Source of the DNA: Candidatus Uhrbacteria bacterium
GTDB taxonomy: Bacteria > Patescibacteriota > Patescibacteriia > 2-12-FULL-60-25
Direction of reading: 5' to 3'
DNA length: 20,606 nucleotides
NCBI GenBank assembly: GCA_009691315.1
Contig: SICT01000011.1
Location: forward strand, 1-20,606
Position 1 is the stretch's first letter; every line of letters starts with the position of its first letter. A program made the translations under genes and the position numbers. Below, piece by piece: positions 1 to 7,219 of this stretch. Under the pieces are notes generated by a model that had not been told where the DNA came from, did not search any database, and saw nothing but the letters and a program-made list of their open reading frames with translations.

Positions 1-10
1 AGTGATCGCA
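1..10 (+). repeat. 5' arm of 16S processing stalk
   Basis: AGTGATCGCA at the very start of the window is the exact reverse complement of TGCGATCACT at 1724-1733. The two arms bracket the whole 16S gene and so can form the long precursor stalk that RNase III cuts in bacterial rRNA maturation. The arm starts at the window edge, so the stem may be longer than the 10 bp seen. Confidence 0.6.
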
Positions 11-40
11 ACTAGGTAAAAGGTTCTATAAAAAAACTGA

Positions 41-68
41 TCCTTCCGACCAGCCAGGTCGGAGTGGA
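41..68 (+). other. Leader hairpin just before mature 16S 5' end
   Basis: TCCGACC (45-51) pairs perfectly with GGTCGGA (57-63) around a 5-nt loop. A G-U pair and further pairs toward TCC/GGA extend the stem. It lies 8-10 nt before the mature 16S start and probably forms in the precursor as a local processing or folding hairpin. There is no U-tract, so it is not a terminator. Confidence 0.6.
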
Positions 69-70
69 TA

Positions 71-1569
<1,499 letters not shown>

Positions 1570-1750
1570 CTAGGGAGCATTAAGTCAACTTCGGTTGGCT
1601 CATAAACCTAAGGTCGATTTTCTCATCGCATCAGGCATGAGACAGCGGCGTTTAAACGGTCATGAAACCCTCGAAGGTTCATGAATACGTGAGCGCTTTA
1701 ACATCAACGAACAAAATAACTACTGCGATCACTTATTCTGAAGTCAAAAC
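1570..1750 (+). other. 16S trailer with two hairpins, no tRNA
   Basis: This is transcribed trailer with no tRNA cloverleaf and no reading frame of note. It holds a 7-bp hairpin AGTCAAC-TTCG-GTTGGCT (1583-1600, UUCG tetraloop, one G-U) and a second near-perfect hairpin around 1660-1685 in which CATGAAACC faces GGTTCATG with one bulged base. Both may help processing. The 3' stalk arm lies at its end. Confidence 0.5.
1724..1733 (+). repeat. 3' arm of 16S processing stalk
   Basis: TGCGATCACT is exactly complementary to positions 1-10. It lies about 155 nt after the 16S 3' end and about 20 nt before the intrinsic terminator, which is where the trailing arm of a precursor stalk belongs when 16S is transcribed alone. 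Confidence 0.6.
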
Positions 1751-1754
1751 AAAG

Positions 1755-1783
1755 ATCTCATCTTTTAACAAGGTGGGATTTTT
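1755..1783 (+). terminator. Intrinsic terminator after 16S
   Basis: ATCTCATCTT (1755-1764) pairs with AAGGTGGGAT (1770-1779) through 10 bp including two G-U pairs, with a 5-nt loop. A run of T (1779-1783) follows, and A's upstream of the 5' arm can pair into the tract. It ends the 16S transcript before any 23S gene, so the 16S unit appears to be closed. Confidence 0.65.
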
Positions 1784-1786
1784 GTA

Positions 1787-1815
1787 TTGACAAAAATAAG
1801 ATGATTTGCTAATCA
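1787..1815 (+). promoter_or_regulatory. Promoter for the unrecognised 165-aa gene
   Basis: A perfect -35 TTGACA (1787-1792) is followed by a 17-nt spacer and TAATCA (1810-1815), with TG at 1807-1808 giving an extended -10. The -10 hexamer is a weak match to TATAAT. Transcription would start near 1822, which supports the GTG start at 1853 over the one at 1820. Confidence 0.5.
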
Positions 1816-1852
1816 AAGAGTGCAGTCATTGATCTTTAGAAGGAGAGGCCAA

Positions 1853-2350
1853 GTGCACAAGACGATTTCGCGATTGATCCAAGTCACCAAGGCGTACAGC
1901 TTGATTCATTCACTCATGGAAGATGGGGGAATGACCCGTAGGGCTCGACGAGATGAGGAGTTTTCCGAAGCTACCTTCATGGAGGCTTCGATGACTCATG
2001 GGAGCTGCTGTACGATCTCTCATAAACGTGAAAAGAACGACCTTTCTCTTCGTTGGGGAATTTTCCTCGATCAGGATGTGGGCATTGGCGTTAGAACGCC
2101 GACCGTTATTGCCTTCGCCTCCATTGGGAGGAATTTCAACCCTCGCATCAAGATCGAGATTATTGCCAATCCCGTGCATGGGTGGCGAGTGAACCCTGTT
2201 CAGATGGCGCAAGATCCCCAGGAACATAATGTGGTTCATGAGTTGCAGAAGCTGTATCATCGGCTCCCGAAAGGACCGTTGAATGCTGTACAAGCAACCC
2301 CTGCAATTCAAGATATGATCAACCTCTACAAGAGGCTTCGCGCCGTCTAA
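1853..2350 (+). CDS. Hypothetical protein, 165 aa
   Basis: I do not recognise this protein. The GTG at 1853 is chosen because AGGAGAGG (1841-1848) lies just upstream and the inferred transcription start (about 1822) falls after the in-frame GTG at 1820. The N-terminal half is polar and arginine-rich. The C-terminal half alternates hydrophobic strand-like stretches (WGIFLDQDVGIGV, PTVIAFASIG, IKIEIIANPVHGW) with a final basic helix (DMINLYKRLRAV). It has no signal peptide or membrane segment, so it is probably a small cytosolic alpha/beta protein. It stands alone between the 16S unit and the heat-shock operon with its own promoter and terminator. A 166-aa frame on the opposite strand lacks such signals and is taken as a shadow. 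Confidence 0.6.
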   Translation: MHKTISRLIQVTKAYSLIHSLMEDGGMTRRARRDEEFSEATFMEASMTHGSCCTISHKREKNDLSLRWGIFLDQDVGIGVRTPTVIAFASIGRNFNPRIKIEIIANPVHGWRVNPVQMAQDPQEHNVVHELQKLYHRLPKGPLNAVQATPAIQDMINLYKRLRAV

Positions 2351-2375
2351 TTTAATGAGGACCATTCTTTCTCTC

Positions 2376-2398
2376 ACGTGTCGCAAGACGCGTTTTTT
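2376..2398 (+). terminator. Intrinsic terminator after the 165-aa gene
   Basis: ACGTGTC (2376-2382), a GCAA tetraloop and GACGCGT (2387-2393) form a 7-bp stem with one G-U pair, followed by six T's and a further T-rich run. It separates the small gene from the heat-shock operon. Confidence 0.75.
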
Positions 2399-2403
2399 GT
2401 TTG

Positions 2404-2430
2404 TTAGCACTCACTCTTGACGAGTGCTAG
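2404..2430 (+). promoter_or_regulatory. CIRCE operator (HrcA binding site)
   Basis: TTAGCACTC (2404-2412), a 9-nt spacer and GAGTGCTAG (2422-2430) match the CIRCE consensus TTAGCACTC-N9-GAGTGCTAA at 17 of 18 arm positions. CIRCE is the operator bound by HrcA. Here it sits directly before hrcA, so the operon is predicted to be autorepressed and released by heat or protein-folding stress. The last bases of the right arm are also the first bases of the AGGAGGTG sequence. Confidence 0.95.
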
Positions 2431-2443
2431 GAGGTGGGATAAT
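2417..2443 (+). promoter_or_regulatory. Candidate heat-shock operon promoter overlapping CIRCE
   Basis: TTGACG (2417-2422) and GATAAT (2438-2443) are good -35 and -10 hexamers. The spacer is short (15 nt), but TG at 2435-2436 gives an extended -10, TGnGATAAT. The -35 lies within CIRCE, so bound HrcA would block polymerase. Transcription would begin near 2450, which would make the ATG at 2455 an almost leaderless start and leave AGGAGGTG untranscribed. The alternative is an unseen upstream promoter. Confidence 0.45.
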
Positions 2444-2445
2444 CT

Positions 2446-3135
2446 GTGGTTAGTATGGAATCTCGTTTAGCGAATCTTTTGCGGGCAGTTGTGGATGAAT
2501 ATATTGAGACGGCGGAACCTGTGGGTTCGCAGTCTTTGGTTGAGCGGTATGGGTTGGAGGTGAGTCCGGCGACGATTCGGAATTGGTTTACAGAATTGGA
2601 GGCAGAAGGGTATTTGATGCAACCTCACACATCGGGTGGACGGATTCCAACAGAGAAAGGATTTAAAACATACATCAAACTATTCGTACAATCAAAACCG
2701 GCGGCCAAGCGTGAGGAACAGTTTTTACGCAAAGCAACGGCGGCTCCGTCAGAAGAAGATCGTCAGTTGAAAAATATGGCGAAAGCGTTGGCAGAACTTT
2801 CTGGTGGTGCGGCGGTTGTTGGTCTTCCGGATGCCGAAACCTTCTATACGGGTTTGCCACAGTTGTTCGCTCAGCCAGAATTCCATGATTGGCAACGCGT
2901 AGTATCACTCACAGAAATGCTGGATCGTCTGGATGAGACGTTTCGTCTTTTGCGTCAACGTTCCTTGCCTGAACCATATATCGCGATTGGTCGTGAATCG
3001 TATTTTGGGTCAGCGTGTGGTGCCATCTTTGGTTCGTTCGACGGCAATGTGATCGGCATTCTTGGTCCGATTCGGATGGATTACCAGCGCAACATTTCGC
3101 TTTTACACACCGCGCTTGAACTCTTAGACTTATAA
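2446..3135 (+). CDS. hrcA: Heat-inducible transcription repressor HrcA (short form)
   Basis: HrcA represses chaperone operons by binding CIRCE. The N-terminal ~75 residues are the winged helix: VDEYIETAEPVGSQSLVERYG, then SPATIRNWFTELEAEGYLMQ and PHTSGGRIPTEKG. The C-terminal part keeps LAELSGGAAVVGLP, the FAQPEFHDW motif and GNVIGILGPIRMDY. At 229 aa it is about 110 residues shorter than usual HrcA (~340), lacking much of the middle domain. Two starts compete. GTG 2446 has AGGAGGTG (2429-2436), perfectly complementary to this genome's anti-SD, 9 nt upstream. ATG 2455 gives MESRLANLLRAVV, which matches the family N-terminus in length. It is first in the operon, with grpE beginning 4 nt after its stop. 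Confidence 0.93.
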   Translation: MVSMESRLANLLRAVVDEYIETAEPVGSQSLVERYGLEVSPATIRNWFTELEAEGYLMQPHTSGGRIPTEKGFKTYIKLFVQSKPAAKREEQFLRKATAAPSEEDRQLKNMAKALAELSGGAAVVGLPDAETFYTGLPQLFAQPEFHDWQRVVSLTEMLDRLDETFRLLRQRSLPEPYIAIGRESYFGSACGAIFGSFDGNVIGILGPIRMDYQRNISLLHTALELLDL

Positions 3136-3139
3136 ATCT

Positions 3140-3685
3140 ATGGATGAACAACAAAAACAGGACGGAGATTCTTCGGCTCCGCTCCGCTCCGCTCAGAATG
3201 ACAGTAGCGACGACCTAACGGCTAACAGTCATCAGCTAAAAGCTGAGGAATACCTAGCGGGATGGAAACGGGCGCAGGCGGACTATCAGAATTTAAAGAA
3301 AGAAACGGATCGAGACAGAGCGGAATATACTAAGTATGCGAACGAACGGTTACTCCATGAAGTGTTGCCGGCTATCGATCAGTTTGCTTTAGCCATGCAA
3401 CATGCGCCAGTTCTCAATGGATTGGAAGAAGGGGAGCGTAAAGTGTGGGAAAATTGGTTGACGGGTTTGCGAGCGGTTCAATCATTATGGAATCAGATGG
3501 CGGGTTCCATCGGACTGGAGCGAATTCCGACCAACGGAGCCTTTGATCCATCGTTGCACGATGCGGCAGGGGAAGAAGAGGCAGAAGGAAAAGAAGCGGG
3601 CTCAATCGTCAAAGTTATGCAAGACGGGTGGCGCTTACACGGAAAAGTTTTACGGCCCGCACGCGTGATCATCGCAAAATCTTAA
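3140..3685 (+). CDS. grpE: GrpE, DnaK nucleotide exchange factor
   Basis: GrpE opens the DnaK nucleotide cleft to release ADP. The 181-aa protein has an acidic, low-complexity N-terminus (to about residue 33), then the long coiled coil (AEEYLAGWKRAQADYQNLKK...), a helical middle (LLHEVLPAIDQFALAMQHA) and the C-terminal beta domain containing GLERIPTNGAFDPSLHDAAG and VMQDGWRLHGKVLRPARVII, the family signature. The order hrcA-grpE-dnaK is the classical CIRCE operon. Residues about 11-22 (SSAPLRSAQNDS) are encoded by a GC-rich run with tandem GCTCC units (3171-3204) that looks like an inserted repeat rather than ancestral GrpE sequence; this disordered tail tolerates it. Confidence 0.95.
   Translation: MDEQQKQDGDSSAPLRSAQNDSSDDLTANSHQLKAEEYLAGWKRAQADYQNLKKETDRDRAEYTKYANERLLHEVLPAIDQFALAMQHAPVLNGLEEGERKVWENWLTGLRAVQSLWNQMAGSIGLERIPTNGAFDPSLHDAAGEEEAEGKEAGSIVKVMQDGWRLHGKVLRPARVIIAKS
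3171..3204 (+). repeat. GCTCC tandem run / interspersed-repeat-like insertion in grpE
   Basis: From CTTCGGCTCC onward the pentamer GCTCC recurs three times and ends in GCTCAGAATGACAG. The tail (GCTCAGAATGACA) and TTCG head resemble short interspersed repeats seen in many CPR and other bacterial genomes. It is in frame and lies in the disordered N-terminus of GrpE. Confidence 0.45.
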
Positions 3686-3705
3686 ACATAAAATAATAAA
3701 AACAT

Positions 3706-5613
3706 ATGTCAAAAATTCTTGGGATCGATTTAGGCACAACTAATTCTTGCATGGCGATCGTGGAAGGTGGTCAGCCAAAAGTTTTGGAAAATAGCGAAGG
3801 CGCGCGTACCACGCCGTCAGTCGTCGCGATGTCGAAGACTGGTGAGCAACTTGTGGGTCAGATTGCGAAGCGTCAAGCAGTCGTGAATCCAACCAACACG
3901 CTTTTTTCTGTGAAGCGTCTCATTGGTCGTCGTTGGGATGATACGGAAGTTCAGCGCGATCGTGCGTGGTTGCCGTATAAACTGGTCCAGAAAGGAGACG
4001 CGCTTCGTGTCACCATGGGCGATAAGGATTACTCACCAGAAGAAATTTCCGCCATGATTTTGCAAAAATTAAAAGCGGATGCGGAAGCGCGAATTGGTGA
4101 AAAAATTACCGAAGCCGTCATTACGGTGCCAGCCTATTTTGATGATTCACAGCGTCAGGCGACCAAGATCGCCGGAGAAATTGCGGGGTTAAATGTCCGT
4201 CGCATTATCAACGAACCAACCGCCGCGGCGTTGGCGTATGGTTTTGATCGCAAGAAGGATGAAAAGATCGTTGTGTACGATCTGGGTGGTGGCACGTTCG
4301 ACGTGTCTGTACTCGAAGTCGCGTACGATGCAGGAACGAGTCAGAATACGGTGGAAGTGCGAGCGACAAATGGTGATACGCATTTGGGCGGGGATGATTT
4401 TGATCAGCGGATTATCAAATGGGTGGTGGAGGAATACAAAAAAACCGAAGGGATTGATTTGAGCAAAGATACGCTCGCACTTCAACGCATTAAAGATGCG
4501 GCGGAGAAAGCGAAAATTGAATTGTCGAGCGCCATGGAAACCGAAATCAATCAGCCTTTTATTACGAGCGATGCGACGGGCCCACGTCATCTATTATTGA
4601 AATTAAGCCGCGCTAAGCTCGAGCAATTGGTCGGTGATCTTGTCGACAAGACCCTTGAGCCATGCAAGAAAGCATTGGCTGATGCGAAACTTTCCGTCAG
4701 CGACATTCAAGAAGTGATTTTGGTTGGCGGGATGACGCGCATGCCTTATGTGATTCAGACGGTTGAGAAATTTTTTGGGAAAAAGGCGAACGCGTCAGTC
4801 AATCCAGATGAAGTTGTAGCAGTCGGTGCCGCGATTCAAGCTGGAAATTTGCAAGGCGACATCAAAGGAGAGTTATTGTTGCTTGATGTCACGCCTCTGT
4901 CACTCGGTATTGAAACGCTTGGTGGTGTGATGACCAAAGTGATTGAACGTAATACGACGATTCCGACTTCCAAGTCACAAACTTTTTCAACCGCGGCTGA
5001 CTCTCAACCATCCGTTGAGGTTCATGTTTTGCAAGGAGAGCGTGATATGGCTGGAGATAATCGTTCGCTTGGACGATTTACCTTGTCCGGAATTCCACCG
5101 GCGCCGCGTGGTGTGCCGCAAGTGGAAGTGACCTTTGATATTGATGCGAACGGCATCTTGTCGGTTAAAGCCATGGATAAGGCGACCAACAAAGAACAAA
5201 AGATTACGATCACCGCGTCGACGAATCTGTCTAAAGATGAAATTGAGAAGATGCGCAAGGAAGCGGAAGCGAATGCTGTCGAAGATAAAAAGCGCCGCGA
5301 GTCAATCGAAATAAAGAATATGGCGGAGACGATGGTCTATACGACAGAAAAAATGATGAAGGAGGCCGGAGACAAGGCCAACGCTGAAGATAAGAAGGCC
5401 GTGGAAGAAAAATTGGAGGCGCTGAAGAAAATAAAAGATAGCGAAGATATCGAAGGCATCAAGAAAGCCGCAGATGAGCTGGCGACTGCTGCCCAGAAAG
5501 TTGGTGCGGCAATGTATCAACAGAATCAGCATCCGCCAGCTGGCGGACCAGCACCAGAGACGCCACCAGCGGCAGAGGAACCACCGAAAGCGGAAGGAGA
5601 AGAGAAGAATTAA
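3706..5613 (+). CDS. dnaK: Chaperone protein DnaK (Hsp70)
   Basis: DnaK is the ATP-dependent Hsp70 that binds exposed hydrophobic peptides. The 635-aa product is of normal length. The nucleotide-binding domain (about 1-380) shows GIDLGTTNSC at residues 5-14, EAVITVPAYFDDSQRQATK, INEPTAAALAYGFD, VVYDLGGGTFDVSVL and EVILVGGMTRMP. The interdomain linker LLLLDVTPLSLGIET is followed by the substrate-binding beta domain (VLQGERDMAGDN, GIPPAPRGVPQVEVTFDIDANG) and a helical lid. The tail is rich in Pro, Ala and Glu and ends EEKN. No Shine-Dalgarno is evident before the ATG, which lies 20 nt after grpE, so translation may depend on coupling. It sits in the CIRCE operon between grpE and a DUF3467 gene. 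Confidence 0.99.
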   Translation: MSKILGIDLGTTNSCMAIVEGGQPKVLENSEGARTTPSVVAMSKTGEQLVGQIAKRQAVVNPTNTLFSVKRLIGRRWDDTEVQRDRAWLPYKLVQKGDALRVTMGDKDYSPEEISAMILQKLKADAEARIGEKITEAVITVPAYFDDSQRQATKIAGEIAGLNVRRIINEPTAAALAYGFDRKKDEKIVVYDLGGGTFDVSVLEVAYDAGTSQNTVEVRATNGDTHLGGDDFDQRIIKWVVEEYKKTEGIDLSKDTLALQRIKDAAEKAKIELSSAMETEINQPFITSDATGPRHLLLKLSRAKLEQLVGDLVDKTLEPCKKALADAKLSVSDIQEVILVGGMTRMPYVIQTVEKFFGKKANASVNPDEVVAVGAAIQAGNLQGDIKGELLLLDVTPLSLGIETLGGVMTKVIERNTTIPTSKSQTFSTAADSQPSVEVHVLQGERDMAGDNRSLGRFTLSGIPPAPRGVPQVEVTFDIDANGILSVKAMDKATNKEQKITITASTNLSKDEIEKMRKEAEANAVEDKKRRESIEIKNMAETMVYTTEKMMKEAGDKANAEDKKAVEEKLEALKKIKDSEDIEGIKKAADELATAAQKVGAAMYQQNQHPPAGGPAPETPPAAEEPPKAEGEEKN

Positions 5614-5631
5614 TTTGTTGTCTCGCGGCTT

Positions 5632-5692
5632 ACCAGAGTCTATTTCCTGGACATCCCCGTTTGTACGGTGAGTCCACGAAACAGTCTCTGGT
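5632..5692. repeat. 61-bp imperfect palindrome between dnaK and the DUF3467 gene
   Basis: The arms 5632-5652 and 5672-5692 are complementary at 18 of 21 positions, starting ACCAGAG and ending CTCTGGT. The 19-nt centre contains a small CCG/CGG stem. Weaker complementarity continues outward (GCGG 5625-5628 against CCGC 5695-5698). No U-tract follows, so it is more likely an mRNA processing or stabilising hairpin, or a small palindromic repeat, than a terminator. Confidence 0.6.
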
Positions 5693-5721
5693 CTCCGCTC
5701 GCTAAGATTTAATTTATTTTT

Positions 5722-5976
5722 ATGGACATTAAAGCACCTGAAGGATCACTGGTGGGGAAATACGCGAACATGATGCAAGTGACGACGCACACGCCAGAAG
5801 AATTTGTGTTGGATTTTATTTCCGCGTTTCCGCCAGCGGGTGAACTGGTGTCACGTTTGATTGTGAGTCCGCGTCATGTGAAACGAATTACACGAGCGTT
5901 GAATGAAGCCATCGAACGTTATGAAAAAGCGTATGGAACGATTCAGGAAGCGAGTGAACCGAAATTATTGAAATAA
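5722..5976 (+). CDS. DUF3467 family protein
   Basis: This 84-aa protein matches the DUF3467 family pattern: YANMMQVTTHTPEEFVLDF (residues about 14-32), then a proline-containing stretch (FPPAGELVSRLIVSPRHVKRITRAL) and a final helix NEAIERYEKAYG. The family's biochemical role is unknown to me. It is a compact cytosolic protein without membrane segments. Its start lies 108 nt after dnaK, beyond the palindrome, and its stop is only 4 nt before dnaJ, so it is probably co-transcribed and translationally coupled with dnaJ. Its position inside a CIRCE operon suggests, by inference only, a role under folding stress. Confidence 0.85.
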   Translation: MDIKAPEGSLVGKYANMMQVTTHTPEEFVLDFISAFPPAGELVSRLIVSPRHVKRITRALNEAIERYEKAYGTIQEASEPKLLK

Positions 5977-5980
5977 ATAA

Positions 5981-7099
5981 ATGCCCAAAGATTATTATCA
6001 AATTCTCGGGGTCAAAAAGGATGCCAGCGAGGATGAAATAAAAAAAGCGTTTCGACGATTGGCGCATGAGCATCATCCTGACAAGGGTGGTGAGGCGCAT
6101 AAATTTAAGGATGTGAATGAGGCGTACCAAGTTTTGAGCGATAAGCAAAAGCGCGCGACATACGATCAATTCGGATCAGCGGCTTTTGATGGTTCGGCAG
6201 GCTCACCATTTGGTGGTGGAGGATCGCCATTTGGAGGAGCGGGGTTTGGGGGTTTTGATTTTGGAAATTTTGCTGGCGGGTTCGGTCAGGGTCAGGAGTT
6301 TGGCGATCTTGGGGATGTGTTGGGGGAAATGTTTGGCATGGGTGGGGCACGCAGTCGTGCATCTCATAAGCCGCGTGGTAAAGATATTGAGATGGATGCA
6401 GAGCTTAGTTTTCATGAAGCGGCGTTTGGGGTAAATCGTCCAATCAAACTATATAAATATGTCGGATGTTCACATTGTAAAGGTGACGGTGCTGAACCAG
6501 GAAGTAAAGTCAGTACGTGTAGCACCTGCAAGGGAACCGGTCAGGTCACGCATGCGCAGCGTACGATGTTTGGCGTGATGCAGAGCGTGGCAACGTGTAC
6601 CAACTGTCATGGTCGCGGGAAAGTTCCAGAAAAACAATGTGCGACGTGTCGCGGAGCAGGCGTTGAGCGGCGTGAAGAGAATATTCAAGTGCAAATTCCT
6701 GGCGGAATTCAAACGGATGAAACGCTCAAAGTTACGGGAGCCGGCGAAGCGGCAGCGTATGGTGGCCAGGCCGGGGATCTTTTTTTACACATCCGTGTGA
6801 AAAGTGATTCGCGATTTGAACGAGAGGGGAATAATGTTATTTCAACCCTTGCTGTTCCCTATTCTACGCTCACGCTCGGCGGTTCCATCGATGTCGAAAC
6901 ATTGGATGGAAACGTTTCGCTTAAAATTCCCGAAGGCACGCCGACCGGTACGGTCTTTTCACTTCGTGGCAAAGGGATTCCGTTTATGCGTTCAAAAGGA
7001 CGCGGTGATCACCTGGTACACGTGACGACGGATGTGCCAAAAAAACTCACCCGAGAACAGAAAAAGCTTTTTGAAGATCTTAAACGCGAAGGGTTGTAG
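5981..7099 (+). CDS. dnaJ: Chaperone protein DnaJ (Hsp40)
   Basis: DnaJ delivers substrates to DnaK and stimulates its ATPase. The 372-aa protein has the full type I layout. The J domain is residues 1-65, with HPD at 32-34 (HHPDKGG) and DYYQILGV at the start. A Gly/Phe-rich linker spans about 70-122. The zinc-binding region has four CxxCxGxG-type motifs (C163/C166, C180/C183, C206/C209, C220/C223), followed by the C-terminal beta domains (LKVTGAGEAAAYGGQAGDLFLHI; LKIPEGTPTGTVFSLRGKGIP). All eight cysteines are present. It is the last gene of the heat-shock operon and ends 5 nt before a large palindrome that separates it from the convergent tsaE. Confidence 0.98.
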   Translation: MPKDYYQILGVKKDASEDEIKKAFRRLAHEHHPDKGGEAHKFKDVNEAYQVLSDKQKRATYDQFGSAAFDGSAGSPFGGGGSPFGGAGFGGFDFGNFAGGFGQGQEFGDLGDVLGEMFGMGGARSRASHKPRGKDIEMDAELSFHEAAFGVNRPIKLYKYVGCSHCKGDGAEPGSKVSTCSTCKGTGQVTHAQRTMFGVMQSVATCTNCHGRGKVPEKQCATCRGAGVERREENIQVQIPGGIQTDETLKVTGAGEAAAYGGQAGDLFLHIRVKSDSRFEREGNNVISTLAVPYSTLTLGGSIDVETLDGNVSLKIPEGTPTGTVFSLRGKGIPFMRSKGRGDHLVHVTTDVPKKLTREQKKLFEDLKREGL

Positions 7100-7104
7100 A
7101 CTCA

Positions 7105-7219
7105 ACGCCAGGTACAGATTTCTTTGAGGCCGAACTCGCGCATATTTTTTTTGTATTTTCCATTAGGAAAATGATTTGTTGCTCAGACACCGGCCTCGGC
7201 AGAAATCTGTACCTGGCGT
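7105..7219. repeat. 115-bp palindromic element, 19-bp perfect terminal inverted repeats
   Basis: ACGCCAGGTACAGATTTCT (7105-7123) is the exact reverse complement of 7201-7219. Inside it, GAGGCCG (7126-7132) pairs with CGGCCTC (7191-7197), giving a stem of about 28 bp with two G-U pairs and one bulge. The loop holds a T8 run and a further 7-bp hairpin ATTTTCC-ATTA-GGAAAAT (7155-7172). It fills the dnaJ/tsaE junction and its right arm encodes the last residues of TsaE. It is either a MITE-like insertion or a bidirectional transcription end signal. Confidence 0.8.

Noticed and set aside
27..32. TATAAA as a -10 box for the 16S gene
   Set aside because: No -35 lies at the right distance, and the processing arm at 1-10 must itself be transcribed, so the promoter is probably left of the window.
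1570..1820. Spacer tRNAs or the start of a 23S gene after 16S
   Set aside because: No cloverleaf and no 23S-like sequence; a terminator and protein genes follow.
1910..2410. 166-aa frame on the minus strand opposite the 165-aa gene
   Set aside because: It lacks an SD, starts within the terminator/CIRCE area of other units, and the plus-strand frame has promoter, SD and terminator.
4189..4590. 133-aa antisense frame in dnaK
   Set aside because: Shadow of a highly conserved coding region; no independent signals.
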